Below are positions 41,375 to 50,690 of a DNA stretch of 64,000 nucleotides, piece after piece. The translations under genes and the position numbers were made by a program. The notes below the pieces were generated by a model that saw nothing but the letters and a program-made list of their open reading frames with translations, was not told the DNA's origin and did not search any database. The stretch's first letter is position 1; the number at the start of each line of letters is the position of its first letter. The DNA is from Marinicrinis sediminis (lineage in GTDB: Bacteria > Bacillota > Bacilli > Paenibacillales > KCTC-33676): contig NZ_JBHUMM010000043.1 in NCBI RefSeq assembly GCF_042685085.1, forward strand, positions 186,001 to 250,000. The letters run 5' to 3'.

Positions 41375-43024
41375 ATGAAATTTACAACCCGGGAGCCAAG
41401 AAAATCTAAACAAACCGGTGACCCGAGCCCTCATGAAATAGAGGAAGGAAAAGGACAGGCCACGATATTACCCGGCAAGCTGAAAACCAAAAAACTGGAT
41501 ATTCGCAAAGACGACAAGAAACTGAAGGAAGAACAGGTCCTCACGCGCGAAGAACGCGACTGGAAGCATAAGGATGAGATCATGCATCGCATTGAGGACA
41601 ACAAGCGAATTCTTGAAGAGCTGATTGGACTCGGCACCAGCTTTGATATTGTGTTCAGAGAAATGAAATTTGCAGGTAAAAAGGCGGCGCTGCTTTTTTT
41701 CAACGGTTTTGCCAATGACATTGTGATGTCTGACGTTTTGACCAGACTGACCTATGTGCAACCGGATCATCTGTCTGACCAGCCGCTTGATACGTATCTT
41801 CACGCCCTCATTCCGCATGTTCAGGTAGAGAAGGTACATACCATGTCAGGTGCAATTCAGAAAATGATGCTGGGCAGCAGCATTCTGTTCCTGGAAAATG
41901 AGTCTGCGGCCATCGTGATTGACGCCAAGCAGTTTCCGGTTCGATCGATTGAGGAGCCTTCACTGGAAAAGGTCGTCAGAGGCTCCAGAGATGGCTTTGT
42001 CGAGACGATGCTGATGAATATTTCGCTCGTACGCCGTCGGCTGAAGGACCCCAATCTCAAGTTTGAGCTGCTGACCGTAGGCAAACGAACTCGCACAGAC
42101 ATCAGTGTCGGGTACGTAAGTGATATTGCCGATATGGATCTGGTCGAGGCAGTCAAGGACAAGATTCAAAAGATCAAGGTCGAAGGGCTTCCTCTCGCAG
42201 ACAAGCAACTGGAGGAAGAGATGATGGGGCGTACCTGGAACCCGTATCCGATGGTGCGTTATTCAGAACGTCCAGATGTCATTGCCGCCCATTTGCTGGA
42301 AGGGCATGTGATTGTGTTTGTCGATACGTCCCCGAGTGCCATGATTTTGCCGACAACCTTTTTTCACCACGTACAGCATGCAGAAGAGCACAGACAAACC
42401 CCGATGATCGGCACCTATTTCAAGTGGGTACGCTTTATCGGCATTATGGCATCCATATTCCTGCTGCCGCTCTGGTACCTGATGGTCGCCTATCCGGCCA
42501 TGAAGCCTGAAGCGCTGGCCTTCATCGGCCCGCAAGAGACAGCCAATCTGCCCATTATCATTCAGTTTCTCATTGCGGAAGTGGGGATAGACATGCTGAG
42601 GATGGCGGCCGTCCATACCCCAACGCCATTGGTTACCGCCATGGGTCTGGTCGCGGCGATTGTGATCGGGGAATTTGCAGTATCCACCGGTCTGTTCGTC
42701 AACGAGGTAGTCCTCTATATGGCCGTGGCCGCGATTGGCATGTTCGCAACCCCGAGCTATGAATTGAGTGTAGCGAACCGAATTGTCAGGTTGTTGCTGC
42801 TTGTGAGTGTATTTTTCTTCAAAATTCCAGGCCTCGTAATCGGCACGACGCTGGTCATGCTGATCCTGATCTTCCAGCGATCCTACAACAGTCCGTATAT
42901 GTGGCCGTTTATTCCCTTCAATGCAAATGCGCTCTTCTCTATCGTGATCCGCAAGCCATTTCGGATGGAGAAGGTGCGCCCCAGCATTACCAAGAGTCTG
43001 GACAATACGAGACGCGATCCGTAA
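41375..43024 (+). CDS. spoVAF: SpoVAF / GerA-type spore membrane protein
   Basis: 549 residues, ATG after GGAGGAG. A Lys/Asp-rich N-terminus of about 75 residues, a soluble GerA-A-like domain, and four to five membrane helices in 330-500 (FIGIMASIFLLPLWYLMVAY; MGLVAAIVIGEFAVSTGLFV; AVAAIGMFATPSYELSVANR). In B. subtilis SpoVAF forms a channel with FigP that boosts germination. Here it follows spoVAB directly: spoVAC, spoVAD, spoVAEb and spoVAEa, which separate them in B. subtilis, are not present. Confidence 0.88.
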   Translation: MKFTTREPRKSKQTGDPSPHEIEEGKGQATILPGKLKTKKLDIRKDDKKLKEEQVLTREERDWKHKDEIMHRIEDNKRILEELIGLGTSFDIVFREMKFAGKKAALLFFNGFANDIVMSDVLTRLTYVQPDHLSDQPLDTYLHALIPHVQVEKVHTMSGAIQKMMLGSSILFLENESAAIVIDAKQFPVRSIEEPSLEKVVRGSRDGFVETMLMNISLVRRRLKDPNLKFELLTVGKRTRTDISVGYVSDIADMDLVEAVKDKIQKIKVEGLPLADKQLEEEMMGRTWNPYPMVRYSERPDVIAAHLLEGHVIVFVDTSPSAMILPTTFFHHVQHAEEHRQTPMIGTYFKWVRFIGIMASIFLLPLWYLMVAYPAMKPEALAFIGPQETANLPIIIQFLIAEVGIDMLRMAAVHTPTPLVTAMGLVAAIVIGEFAVSTGLFVNEVVLYMAVAAIGMFATPSYELSVANRIVRLLLLVSVFFFKIPGLVIGTTLVMLILIFQRSYNSPYMWPFIPFNANALFSIVIRKPFRMEKVRPSITKSLDNTRRDP

Positions 43025-43156
43025 CTTGTCATGGAACCAAGGACGGGTTCAGACAGACTGAGGTAAAATACAAATTTTCTTTTCGATAATACATGGCTCC
43101 TCTCTCCTTGCTTGTGGTACGTTAAGTGTATGTAAATTGGGAAAAGGAGAATGATT

Positions 43157-44494
43157 ATGTATTTACACGGAACGTCTAAAATAAACGGGCAAGGTCATCT
43201 TGAAATCGGGGGCTGTGATACGTCCAAGCTTGCAGAAACATTCGGAACGCCATTGTATATCATGGATGAAGCGCTGATTCGTCAAAGAGCGAGAGAGTAT
43301 ATGGAAGCCTTTCGTGCATCAGGTCTGACCTTCCAGGTTGCCTATGCCAGCAAGGCATTTTGTGTACAGGCCATGTGCCGGATTGCCGATGAGGAAGGAC
43401 TATCCCTGGATGTCGTTTCCGATGGTGAGCTTCACACCGCTCTGACCGCAGGTTTCCCGACAGAACGGATTCATTTTCACGGAAACAACAAGACACCAGA
43501 GGAAATTGAAATGGCACTTGATGCCCAGATCGGCTGCTTTGTGGTGGACAATTTTGTAGAGCTCAAGCTGCTTAATGCGATGGCAGGGGAAAGAAGCAGC
43601 AAGGTCAATGTATTGCTGCGCATTACACCAGGCGTAGAAGCGCATACGCACGAATTTATCTCCACAGGCCAGACGGATTCCAAGTTTGGATTTGATCTGG
43701 GCAACGGAGCTGCATATACCGCAATGGAAGAAGCAAAGGCGCTGGAGAACCTGAACATTCTCGGCGTTCACTCTCATATCGGCTCCCAGATTTTCGAAGT
43801 GGATGGCTTCAAGATGGCAGTAGACAAGGTTGCCGGATTTGCCATTGACGTTCGGGACAGACTGGGCCTGACCTTTGAAGTGATCAACTTGGGTGGCGGC
43901 TTTGGCATTCGCTATACCGCTGAAGATACCCCGCTGCAAATGAGCCAGTACGTGGGGGCGATTGCAGATTCCGTCAAGCAGACTTTTGAGAGCGCCGGCT
44001 ATCCGGTGCCGGAGATCTGGATTGAGCCAGGCCGCAGCATGGTCGGTGATGCGGGTACGACGCTGTATACAGTCGGCACCTACAAGGAAATTCCGGGAGT
44101 GAACAAATACATTGCGGTTGACGGCGGCATGACAGACAATATTCGTCCTGCTCTGTATGGTTCGAAGTATGAAGCCATTTTGGCCAATCGTGCCAATGAA
44201 GCTGCGACGGAGAAAGTAACCGTTGCGGGCAAAGCTTGCGAAAGTGGAGATAAAATTTTGTGGGATCTGGAAATTCCAAAGGCAGAGACTGGTGACTTGC
44301 TGGCGGTTTCCTGTACAGGAGCCTACAACTATGCGATGGCGAGCAATTACAACCGCATTCGCAGACCGGCCGTTGTTTTTGTGGCGGATGGACAAGCCGA
44401 TGTAGTCGTCAAGCGGGAATCCCATCAGGATATCGTTGTCAATGATGTGATCCCGGCGCGCCTTGCGAAGAAAGTGGAGGCAGCCAAAGCATAG
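43157..44494 (+). CDS. lysA: Diaminopimelate decarboxylase
   Basis: 445 residues, ATG 43157 after AAAGGAG. PLP Lys in QVAYASKAFCVQAM, GVHSHIGSQIFEVDGF, NLGGGFGIRYTAED, EPGRSMVGDAGTTLYTVG and the Cys-containing GKACESGDKI. Converts meso-diaminopimelate to L-lysine, the last step of lysine synthesis. No lysine riboswitch is visible in the 130 bases upstream. Terminator at 44544-44574. Confidence 0.96.
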   Translation: MYLHGTSKINGQGHLEIGGCDTSKLAETFGTPLYIMDEALIRQRAREYMEAFRASGLTFQVAYASKAFCVQAMCRIADEEGLSLDVVSDGELHTALTAGFPTERIHFHGNNKTPEEIEMALDAQIGCFVVDNFVELKLLNAMAGERSSKVNVLLRITPGVEAHTHEFISTGQTDSKFGFDLGNGAAYTAMEEAKALENLNILGVHSHIGSQIFEVDGFKMAVDKVAGFAIDVRDRLGLTFEVINLGGGFGIRYTAEDTPLQMSQYVGAIADSVKQTFESAGYPVPEIWIEPGRSMVGDAGTTLYTVGTYKEIPGVNKYIAVDGGMTDNIRPALYGSKYEAILANRANEAATEKVTVAGKACESGDKILWDLEIPKAETGDLLAVSCTGAYNYAMASNYNRIRRPAVVFVADGQADVVVKRESHQDIVVNDVIPARLAKKVEAAKA

Positions 44495-44543
44495 ATCAGA
44501 TGAGCCCTTGGCGCCTTTCATGGGCGCTGATTGTGAATGGAAT

Positions 44544-44574
44544 GAGACTCTTCAGGAGTCTCATTTTCTTTTTT
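44544..44574 (+). terminator. Intrinsic terminator of lysA
   Basis: GAGACTC (44544-44550), loop TTCAG, GAGTCTC (44556-44562), then a T-rich run to 44574. Confidence 0.88.
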
Positions 44575-44630
44575 CACGCAATTCGCGTATAATCTACAAT
44601 TGAAAATGGAAAAGTGGAGGTTCTGAATAG

Positions 44631-45068
44631 ATGGCAAAATATGCAGAAATCGAAATGGAAAAAGGCGGTACAGTTAAAATTGAGCTTCATGAAAATGAGG
44701 CGCCTGGCACGGTGGCGAACTTCGAAAAACTGGCGAATGAAGGATTCTACAATGGCTTGACCTTTCATCGCGTCATTCCGGGATTTGTGGCTCAGGGTGG
44801 ATGTCCGAACGGTACGGGCACTGGCGGCCCAGGCTATACCATCAAGTGTGAAACCGCAGGCAACCCTCACAAGCATGAGCGAGGTGTACTTGCCATGGCA
44901 CATGCAGGGAAAGATACAGGCGGCAGCCAGTTCTATCTCACATATGATGCATTCCCGCATCTGGATGGCATCCACACGGTGTTCGGTAAAATTGTTGACG
45001 GCATGAATATTGTGGACGACATTCAGCAAGGCGACAAAATGAAAGAAGTGAAAGTATACGCAGCATAA
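44631..45068 (+). CDS. ppiB: Peptidyl-prolyl cis-trans isomerase B (cyclophilin)
   Basis: 145 residues, ATG after GTGGAGG; a TATAAT at 44594-44599 may be its -10. Cyclophilin catalytic and binding residues: FHRVIPGFVAQGG (Arg), GTGTGGPGYTIKCE, GVLAMAHAGKDTGGSQFYLT and FPHLDGIHTVFGKIVDGM. Cytoplasmic proline isomerase. Strong terminator at 45087-45127. Confidence 0.94.
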   Translation: MAKYAEIEMEKGGTVKIELHENEAPGTVANFEKLANEGFYNGLTFHRVIPGFVAQGGCPNGTGTGGPGYTIKCETAGNPHKHERGVLAMAHAGKDTGGSQFYLTYDAFPHLDGIHTVFGKIVDGMNIVDDIQQGDKMKEVKVYAA

Positions 45069-45086
45069 GTGATAGCGAAGACAGGA

Positions 45087-45127
45087 AAAAAGGCGGTTTG
45101 AGCGGTTCGCGCTTAAAGCCGCCTTTT
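45087..45127 (+). terminator. Intrinsic terminator of ppiB
   Basis: AAAAGGCGG...TTT pairs with AAAGCCGCCTTTT across a GC-rich loop at 45100-45112. Confidence 0.85.
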
Positions 45128-45132
45128 CTCGC

Positions 45133-45161
45133 TAGACAAAAGAAAGGGTTGTTGGTATACT
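45133..45161 (+). promoter_or_regulatory. Probable SigA promoter of the riboflavin operon
   Basis: TAGACA (45133-45138), 17-base spacer, TATACT (45156-45161). It would start transcription about 20 bases before the FMN aptamer. Confidence 0.65.
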
Positions 45162-45190
45162 TATCCTCAACTAAATAAATGTAAGTGAGA

Positions 45191-45340
45191 TCCTTTCGGG
45201 GCAGGGTGGAAATCCCTACCGGCGGTGATGGCAGGCATGAAGATGCCTGACTCAGTCCGTGACCCGTGCTGTGCCTGGCATAGCCGGTGGATTCGGTGCA
45301 ACTCCGAAGCCGACAGTAACAGTCTGGATGGGAGAAGGGA
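45191..45340 (+). promoter_or_regulatory. FMN riboswitch (RFN element)
   Basis: All conserved RFN blocks are present in order: the opening TCCTTTCGGGGCAGGGTGGA, CCCTACCGGCGGTGAT, the variable hairpin GCAGGCATGAAGATGCC, CAGTCCGTGACCC, the second variable stem, GGTGGATTCGGTGCAACTCC and the closing CAGTCTGGATGGGAGAAGG. It binds FMN and shuts down the downstream rib genes. A strong terminator follows about 200 bases later (45538-45574); the sequence between may hold the switching element. Confidence 0.97.
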
Positions 45341-45537
45341 TCACAATCGCATACTCATTTCACGAATTCATCTGCACATGACGTTCATGCCGTAGCGCTT
45401 GCACTTTTTTTCACATGCCTACGTGTATGCTGTATGCCATTTGCCAGTGTTTGGCTTGTCTGTGAGAGCCGAAGAAGATTCGTGTGGGTGCTTTTATTTG
45501 TGTTGCGATTTGTGATTCATGATTCATATAGAAAATC

Positions 45538-45574
45538 AGCCCTCGAAGCATGTGATGCTTAGGAGGGCTTTTTG
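45538..45574 (+). terminator. Terminator in the rib leader, downstream of the FMN riboswitch
   Basis: AGCCCTCGAAGCAT pairs with ATGCTTAGGAGGGCT, then TTTTTG. It lies between aptamer and ribD and is the likely FMN-controlled stop. From 45341 to 45537 I see no gene, only an A/T-rich leader with a GCACTTTTTTTC stretch at 45401-45414. Confidence 0.85.
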
Positions 45575-45632
45575 CATAGGTTCGGGAAAAAACAGTGAGA
45601 AATGAGCGAGTGTTGAGCAGGGAGTGACCACA

Positions 45633-46781
45633 ATGAGCAATGATGTGATGGATGATCAATGGTACATGCAGACGGCGTTGCAACTGGCCGCTGCAGCGCA
45701 AGGACAGACCGATATCAATCCGGTGGTAGGCTGTGTAATTGTGAAGCAGGGTCGGATCATCGGGATGGGTGCACATCTGAAACGGGGAGAAGGGCATGCC
45801 GAAGTGCTCGCCCTGCAAATGGCGGGAAGTGAAGCAGAGGGGGCAACCGCCTATGTCACGCTTGAGCCGTGCAGCCATTTTGGCAAAACCCCGCCATGTG
45901 CGGATCGGCTCATTGAGGCTGGCGTCAAACGGGTTGTTGTCGCCACTGAAGATCCGAATCCCCAGGTCGCAGGCCGAGGGATTGCAAGACTGCGCGAGCA
46001 TGGCATCGATGTCACGACAGGGATACTCGGCGCGTCTTCCAGACGACTTAATGAAAGGTTCAACAAATTTATCGTAAGCCGTCTGCCATTTGTGACACTG
46101 AAATCCGCCATGACATTGGATGGCAAGGTTGCCACACGACTCGGAGACAGCAAGTGGATTTCCAATGAGGCAGCCAGACAGGAAGTGCATACGCTGCGAC
46201 ATCAGGTACAGGCGATTATGGTCGGGGTGGGGACGATATTGGCAGATGATCCGCTTCTCACAACCCGATTAAGTGTGCCAGGTCTGCATCCGGTTCGCAT
46301 TGTGGTCGATTCCTTGCTGCGTACTCCGATCGAAGCCAATGTAATCACGAACAGGGAAGCCGACACCATCCTCATTTGCGCTGAAGAAGCGGACCCGCAG
46401 GCCGTTCGTCGGTTTGAAGCGCTCGGTATCCGGGTGATCCGCAGCGGCAAAGGCAAGCGGGTCGATCTGACGCAAGCCATGCAGCGACTCGGTGAGATCG
46501 AGATTTCATCCATCCTGGTCGAAGGCGGAGCCACATTGGCGGGTCAATTGCTGAAGGAAGGGCTGATTGACAACATGATCGTGTACGTCGCGCCCAAACT
46601 GGTCGGAGGATCGGGAGCACCTGGCCTTTTTGCAGGGGAGGGCCTGGACTACATGAGAGACGCCTGGCAAATCCATGACATGCAGGTTGAGATGGTGGGC
46701 GATAATATACGTATAACCGGTTATCCAAAAAAAGGAGGTGGAGATTTATGTTCACAGGGATTATCGAAGAAGTTGGACTGA
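45633..46781 (+). CDS. ribD: Riboflavin deaminase/reductase
   Basis: 382 residues, ATG 45633 after GGGAG. Deaminase domain with zinc ligands HAEVLAL and PCSHFGKTPPCADRL, then the reductase domain (FVTLKSAMTLDGKVATRLGD, VGVGTILADDPLLTTR, ILVEGGATLAGQLL). Catalyses the second and third steps of riboflavin synthesis. The last 34 bases overlap ribE, so its C-terminal tail (KKGGGDLCSQGLSKKLD) is partly dictated by the ribE ribosome site. Confidence 0.95.
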   Translation: MSNDVMDDQWYMQTALQLAAAAQGQTDINPVVGCVIVKQGRIIGMGAHLKRGEGHAEVLALQMAGSEAEGATAYVTLEPCSHFGKTPPCADRLIEAGVKRVVVATEDPNPQVAGRGIARLREHGIDVTTGILGASSRRLNERFNKFIVSRLPFVTLKSAMTLDGKVATRLGDSKWISNEAARQEVHTLRHQVQAIMVGVGTILADDPLLTTRLSVPGLHPVRIVVDSLLRTPIEANVITNREADTILICAEEADPQAVRRFEALGIRVIRSGKGKRVDLTQAMQRLGEIEISSILVEGGATLAGQLLKEGLIDNMIVYVAPKLVGGSGAPGLFAGEGLDYMRDAWQIHDMQVEMVGDNIRITGYPKKGGGDLCSQGLSKKLD

Positions 46782-47425
46782 TTCAATCCATTCACAGAAA
46801 GGGACAGACCCTGGTGCTGGATGTGAAGGGCAAGCAGGTGTTGCAGGATGTCCAGCTTGGGGACAGCATATCGGTGAACGGCGTATGCCTGACGGTCACG
46901 ACGTTTACGGATCAATCGTTTCAGGCGGATGTGATGCCGGAAACGTTCAAAAAAACCAGCCTCAGAAATCTGCAAGCAGGTTCACCGGTCAATCTGGAAC
47001 GTGCGATGGCAGCCGGTGGCCGGTACGGGGGGCATATCGTTCAAGGGCATGTCGATGGGGTAGGCATCATCGAGCACATCTCACCGATGGAAAATGCCGT
47101 CGTGTATGATATCGTACTTCCTGAAGCGGGATTGATGGAGTTGATCCTGCCGAGCGGCTCCATCGCAGTAGACGGCATTAGCCTCACTGTCGTGGACGCC
47201 AACCAGACAAGTCGAAGCTTGCGCATATCGATCATTCCGCACACGCTGCAGATGACCTCGCTGGCGAAGAAGAAAATCGGGGACCCGGTCAACATCGAGT
47301 GCGACATCATTGGCAAATATGTTCGTCATCTGCTGCATCGCGGCTCGGATACCTCGGTCTCTCCACCTGCCTCGAAAGCTTCCAGCGTGACAGAAGATAT
47401 GCTCAAGAAACACGGGTTTATGTAA
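46748..47425 (+). CDS. ribE: Riboflavin synthase alpha subunit
   Basis: 225 residues, MFTGIIEEVG start after AAAGGAGG within ribD. Two repeats of the lumazine-binding fold: SISVNGVCLTVTTF and SIAVDGISLTVVDA, with GGHIVQGHVDG. Joins two lumazines to give riboflavin. A Ser/Pro-rich tail of about 20 residues ends the protein. Confidence 0.95.
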   Translation: MFTGIIEEVGLIQSIHRKGQTLVLDVKGKQVLQDVQLGDSISVNGVCLTVTTFTDQSFQADVMPETFKKTSLRNLQAGSPVNLERAMAAGGRYGGHIVQGHVDGVGIIEHISPMENAVVYDIVLPEAGLMELILPSGSIAVDGISLTVVDANQTSRSLRISIIPHTLQMTSLAKKKIGDPVNIECDIIGKYVRHLLHRGSDTSVSPPASKASSVTEDMLKKHGFM

Positions 47426-47511
47426 GAAGATCAAGATCAACATCCATAACAGAAATGACAGGTAGACGGATGTGTGCGTAAACAGACAAAGGAACGAGGA
47501 GGAACGATCCC

Positions 47512-48732
47512 ATGCAAAATATACATCTGGATCCGATCGAGGACGCCATATACGATTTGATGCTTGGAAAGGTTGTCATCGTGGTGGATGATGACGACCG
47601 AGAAAATGAAGGGGATTTCATTGCGCTGGCCGATAAAGCCACACCGGAAGTGATCAATTTTATGATCAAGGAAGGTCGCGGACTGGTTTGTACGCCTATT
47701 ACAGAGGAGCGGGCCAGACAGCTCGATCTGCCGCCGATGGTGATGCAAAATACCGATTATCATGGCACGGCATTTACCGTCTCGATTGATCATACCCAGA
47801 CGACGACAGGCATATCTGCCCACGAACGTTCTCTGACCATCCAGGCACTGATTGCGGATGATACGAAGCCTCAGGATTTCCGCAGACCGGGCCATGTGTT
47901 TCCGCTTATCGCCAAAAAAGGCGGCGTGTTGCGACGAGCCGGACATACAGAAGCGGCGGTGGATCTCGCCAGAATGTGCGGCTCCTACCCGGCGGCGGTG
48001 ATTTGCGAGATTATTAAGGAAGACGGCTCAATGGCCAGACTCCCTGATTTGAAAGAAATCGCCAAACAGCACCAGCTGAAGCTGATTTCGATCCGTGATC
48101 TGATCCAGTATCGCAATGAGAAGGAGAAGCTGGTCAAGCGGGAAGTGGAAGTGAAACTGCCGACTGATTTTGGTACCTTCCAGGCTGTCGCCTATACGAA
48201 TGAAGTCGATCACAAGGAGCACGTGGCTCTCGTTAAAGGGAAGATTGACGGCGAGAAACCGACGCTCGTTCGGGTCCACTCCGAATGTCTCACTGGCGAT
48301 GTCTTTCACTCCCAGCGCTGCGATTGTGGTCCCCAGCTTGCAGCTGCATTGACCCAAATCGAGGAAGCAGGCAAGGGTGTGCTGCTTTATATGCGTCAGG
48401 AAGGCAGAGGGATCGGACTGATCAACAAGCTGAAGGCTTATGTCCTGCAGGAGCAGGGGATGGATACCGTTGAAGCCAACCAGCAGCTCGGCTTCGCCCC
48501 GGACTTGCGTGATTATGGCATCGGTGCACAGATTCTCAAGGATCTGGGCGTGAGAAAGATTGGTTTGCTGACGAATAATCCAAGAAAAATCAAAGGATTA
48601 GAAGGATATGGGCTGGAAGTTGTAGAAAGAATACCTTTGCAAATGCCGGAAAACGACAACAACACACGCTACCTGCATACGAAACAGTCCAAGCTCGGTC
48701 ATTTGCTCAATTTCAGTCACAACCAGAAATAA
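47512..48732 (+). CDS. ribBA: Bifunctional DHBP synthase / GTP cyclohydrolase II
   Basis: 406 residues. The N-terminal half makes dihydroxybutanone phosphate (VVDDDDRENEGDFIALA, HTQTTTGISAHERS, RRAGHTEAAVDLARM); the C-terminal half is GTP cyclohydrolase II (VRVHSECLTGDVFHSQRCDC with the zinc cysteines, MRQEGRGIGLINKLKAY, LLTNNPRKI). Both branches of riboflavin precursor supply are thus one protein. Confidence 0.96.
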   Translation: MQNIHLDPIEDAIYDLMLGKVVIVVDDDDRENEGDFIALADKATPEVINFMIKEGRGLVCTPITEERARQLDLPPMVMQNTDYHGTAFTVSIDHTQTTTGISAHERSLTIQALIADDTKPQDFRRPGHVFPLIAKKGGVLRRAGHTEAAVDLARMCGSYPAAVICEIIKEDGSMARLPDLKEIAKQHQLKLISIRDLIQYRNEKEKLVKREVEVKLPTDFGTFQAVAYTNEVDHKEHVALVKGKIDGEKPTLVRVHSECLTGDVFHSQRCDCGPQLAAALTQIEEAGKGVLLYMRQEGRGIGLINKLKAYVLQEQGMDTVEANQQLGFAPDLRDYGIGAQILKDLGVRKIGLLTNNPRKIKGLEGYGLEVVERIPLQMPENDNNTRYLHTKQSKLGHLLNFSHNQK

Positions 48733-48798
48733 AGGTCTGCCACAGGTGGCCTGCTTTCCAATATAACATGCAGCATTGCACAGAAGGAGACGATCAGA

Positions 48799-49269
48799 AT
48801 GGTAAAAGTATATGAAGGACATTTGGTATCCAAGGACAGCAAATACGGCATCGTAGTGGGACGTTTTAATGAGTTTATTTCTTCCAAGCTCCTGTCCGGT
48901 GCGATCGATGCATTGAAGCGTCACGGCGCAGCCGAAGAGGACATTGAAGTCGCATGGGTGCCAGGCGCATTTGAAATTCCGATGACTGCCCAGAAAATGG
49001 CCAAATCCGGTAAATATGATGCGGTCATTACGCTTGGCGCTGTTATTCGCGGCTCTACTCCTCATTTTGACTACGTATGCAATGAAGCCGCCAAAGGTGT
49101 AGCGACTATTAGCCTGCAAACGGGCGTACCTTGCATATTTGGCGTATTGACCGTTGACAGTATCGAACAGGCGATCGAAAGAGCGGGAACCAAAGCCGGA
49201 AACAAAGGCTGGGAGGCTGCCGCTACAGCGATTGAGATGGCGAACCTGAATCGTCAACTCGACGCTTAA
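48799..49269 (+). CDS. ribH: 6,7-dimethyl-8-ribityllumazine synthase
   Basis: 156 residues, ATG after GAAGGAG. GIVVGRFNEFISSKLLSGAI, WVPGAFEIPMTAQKMA, LGAVIRGSTPHFDYVCNEAA (catalytic His) and TGVPCIFGVLTVDSIEQA. It forms an icosahedral shell in Bacillus. The stop is only 7 bases before scpA, so read-through into the chromosome-condensation genes is likely. Confidence 0.96.
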   Translation: MVKVYEGHLVSKDSKYGIVVGRFNEFISSKLLSGAIDALKRHGAAEEDIEVAWVPGAFEIPMTAQKMAKSGKYDAVITLGAVIRGSTPHFDYVCNEAAKGVATISLQTGVPCIFGVLTVDSIEQAIERAGTKAGNKGWEAAATAIEMANLNRQLDA

Positions 49270-49276
49270 TCTTGCT

Positions 49277-50062
49277 ATGGCCATTCATTACAAACTGGAG
49301 GGATTCGAGGGTCCCCTCGATCTTCTCCTTCATTTGATTGATAAAGCGGAAGTCGATATCTATGATATTCCCATTGTATCGATTACCGAGCAATATCTCA
49401 TCTATATACGGCAATTGCCACAGCTGGAGCTGGACCCGACTAGTGAATTTCTGGTGATGGCTGCCACCTTGCTGCAGATCAAGAGCAAAATGCTGTTGCC
49501 GAAGCCACCGGTCATCGACCTGGGTATGGACGATTACGAGGAAGATATCGATCCCCGTACCGAGCTGGTGGAGAAGCTGATTGAATACAAGAAGTATAAA
49601 AGCATCGCCGAGCATCTGCGAGACAAGGAGTTAGCCCGCTCTCTTGTTTATTCCAAGGAACCGCTGGATCTGACCCCGTTTCTGCCGGAAGTAGAGCAAA
49701 ACCCGGTCAAGGGTCTGCATCTTGCGGATATCGTGGTGGCTTTCCAGAAAGCATTGAAAAAAGCAGCAGGACGCAATACGGTTACCAAAATTCGCAAGGA
49801 CGAAATTTCGGTCAAGGACCGGATCGGTGAAATCATGCAGGTACTGGTGAACCAGCCGGAAAAACGCATGCTGTTTTCTCGTCTTTTTGAAGAGGATCGT
49901 ACCAGAGAGGATTTGGTCGTTTCTTTTCTGGCCTTGCTCGAGCTGATGAAGATGAAGAAAATCAGATGTTTTCAGCATCGGCTGTTTGAAGAAATCGTCA
50001 TTGAGTTCAAGCAGGACGGAGAGGAAATGAATGAATCAGCAGGAAATGAAATCCGTGATTGA
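49277..50062 (+). CDS. scpA: Segregation and condensation protein A
   Basis: 261 residues. Kleisin N-terminus (YKLEGFEGPLDLLLHLIDKA, DIYDIPIVSITEQYL), acidic middle (DYEEDIDPRTELVEKLIEYK) and a C-terminal winged helix. Bridges the SMC heads in the SMC-ScpAB complex. Overlaps scpB by 32 bases. Confidence 0.95.
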   Translation: MAIHYKLEGFEGPLDLLLHLIDKAEVDIYDIPIVSITEQYLIYIRQLPQLELDPTSEFLVMAATLLQIKSKMLLPKPPVIDLGMDDYEEDIDPRTELVEKLIEYKKYKSIAEHLRDKELARSLVYSKEPLDLTPFLPEVEQNPVKGLHLADIVVAFQKALKKAAGRNTVTKIRKDEISVKDRIGEIMQVLVNQPEKRMLFSRLFEEDRTREDLVVSFLALLELMKMKKIRCFQHRLFEEIVIEFKQDGEEMNESAGNEIRD

Positions 50063-50636
50063 AGGATTGCTGTTTGCAGTCGGAGATGAAGGTCTGGATG
50101 CCGGACATATCGCGGACGTACTGGAACAGAGTCCCAAAATGATCACGAAGCTGCTTCAGGAAATGAAGGAAGCGTATCGCACCGAGCAAAGAGGCATTCA
50201 GATCGTGGAAATTGCCGGAGCCTATCAGCTGACGACCTTGCCGGCTCATGCGCCTTATTTTCAAAAACTGGCCTACACCCCAACGCGGGGCACCTTGTCC
50301 CAGGCCGCTCTCGAAACCTTGTCTATTGTGGCCTACAGACAACCGATTACCCGTGTAGAGATTGAGGAAATTCGCGGCGTCAAATCGGATCGGGCCATTC
50401 AGACACTCGCTGCCAAAGAGCTCATTACAGAAGTCGCCCGGGCGGAAGCGATCGGACGCCCCATTCTGTATGGAACGACCCGCCAGTTTCTCGATTACTT
50501 CGGACTTGGTCAGATAGAAGAGCTTCCGAACATGGAGGACTTTAGTAGTGGCGAACTCAATCTGGAAGAAGAGGCCAAGCTGTTGTTCGAGAAACTTGAT
50601 GCAAAGCAGTTAAGTATTGATGATGTGAATGAATAA
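50031..50636 (+). CDS. scpB: Segregation and condensation protein B
   Basis: 201 residues, two winged-helix domains: VIEGLLFAVGDEGLDAGHIA and TPTRGTLSQAALETLSIVAY with RGVKSDRAIQTL. The acidic C-terminal tail is as in other ScpB. Starts inside the scpA end; terminator at 50660-50690. Confidence 0.95.
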   Translation: MNQQEMKSVIEGLLFAVGDEGLDAGHIADVLEQSPKMITKLLQEMKEAYRTEQRGIQIVEIAGAYQLTTLPAHAPYFQKLAYTPTRGTLSQAALETLSIVAYRQPITRVEIEEIRGVKSDRAIQTLAAKELITEVARAEAIGRPILYGTTRQFLDYFGLGQIEELPNMEDFSSGELNLEEEAKLLFEKLDAKQLSIDDVNE

Positions 50637-50659
50637 TTAGCAGGATTTGGATGCATGCT

Positions 50660-50690
50660 AACTTCAGGCTTTCGTGCCTGGAGTTTTTTT
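50660..50690 (+). terminator. Intrinsic terminator after scpB
   Basis: AACTTCAGGC (50660-50669), loop TTTCGT, GCCTGGAGTT (50676-50685), seven T. It ends the long rib-scp transcript. Confidence 0.9.

Noticed and set aside
43400..44521. A 373-codon minus-strand open frame antisense to lysA
   Set aside because: Shadow of lysA; no conserved motif and no ribosome site.
45411..46202. Minus-strand open frame antisense to ribD and its leader
   Set aside because: It crosses the riboswitch terminator and the ribD start; antisense composition and no ribosome site.
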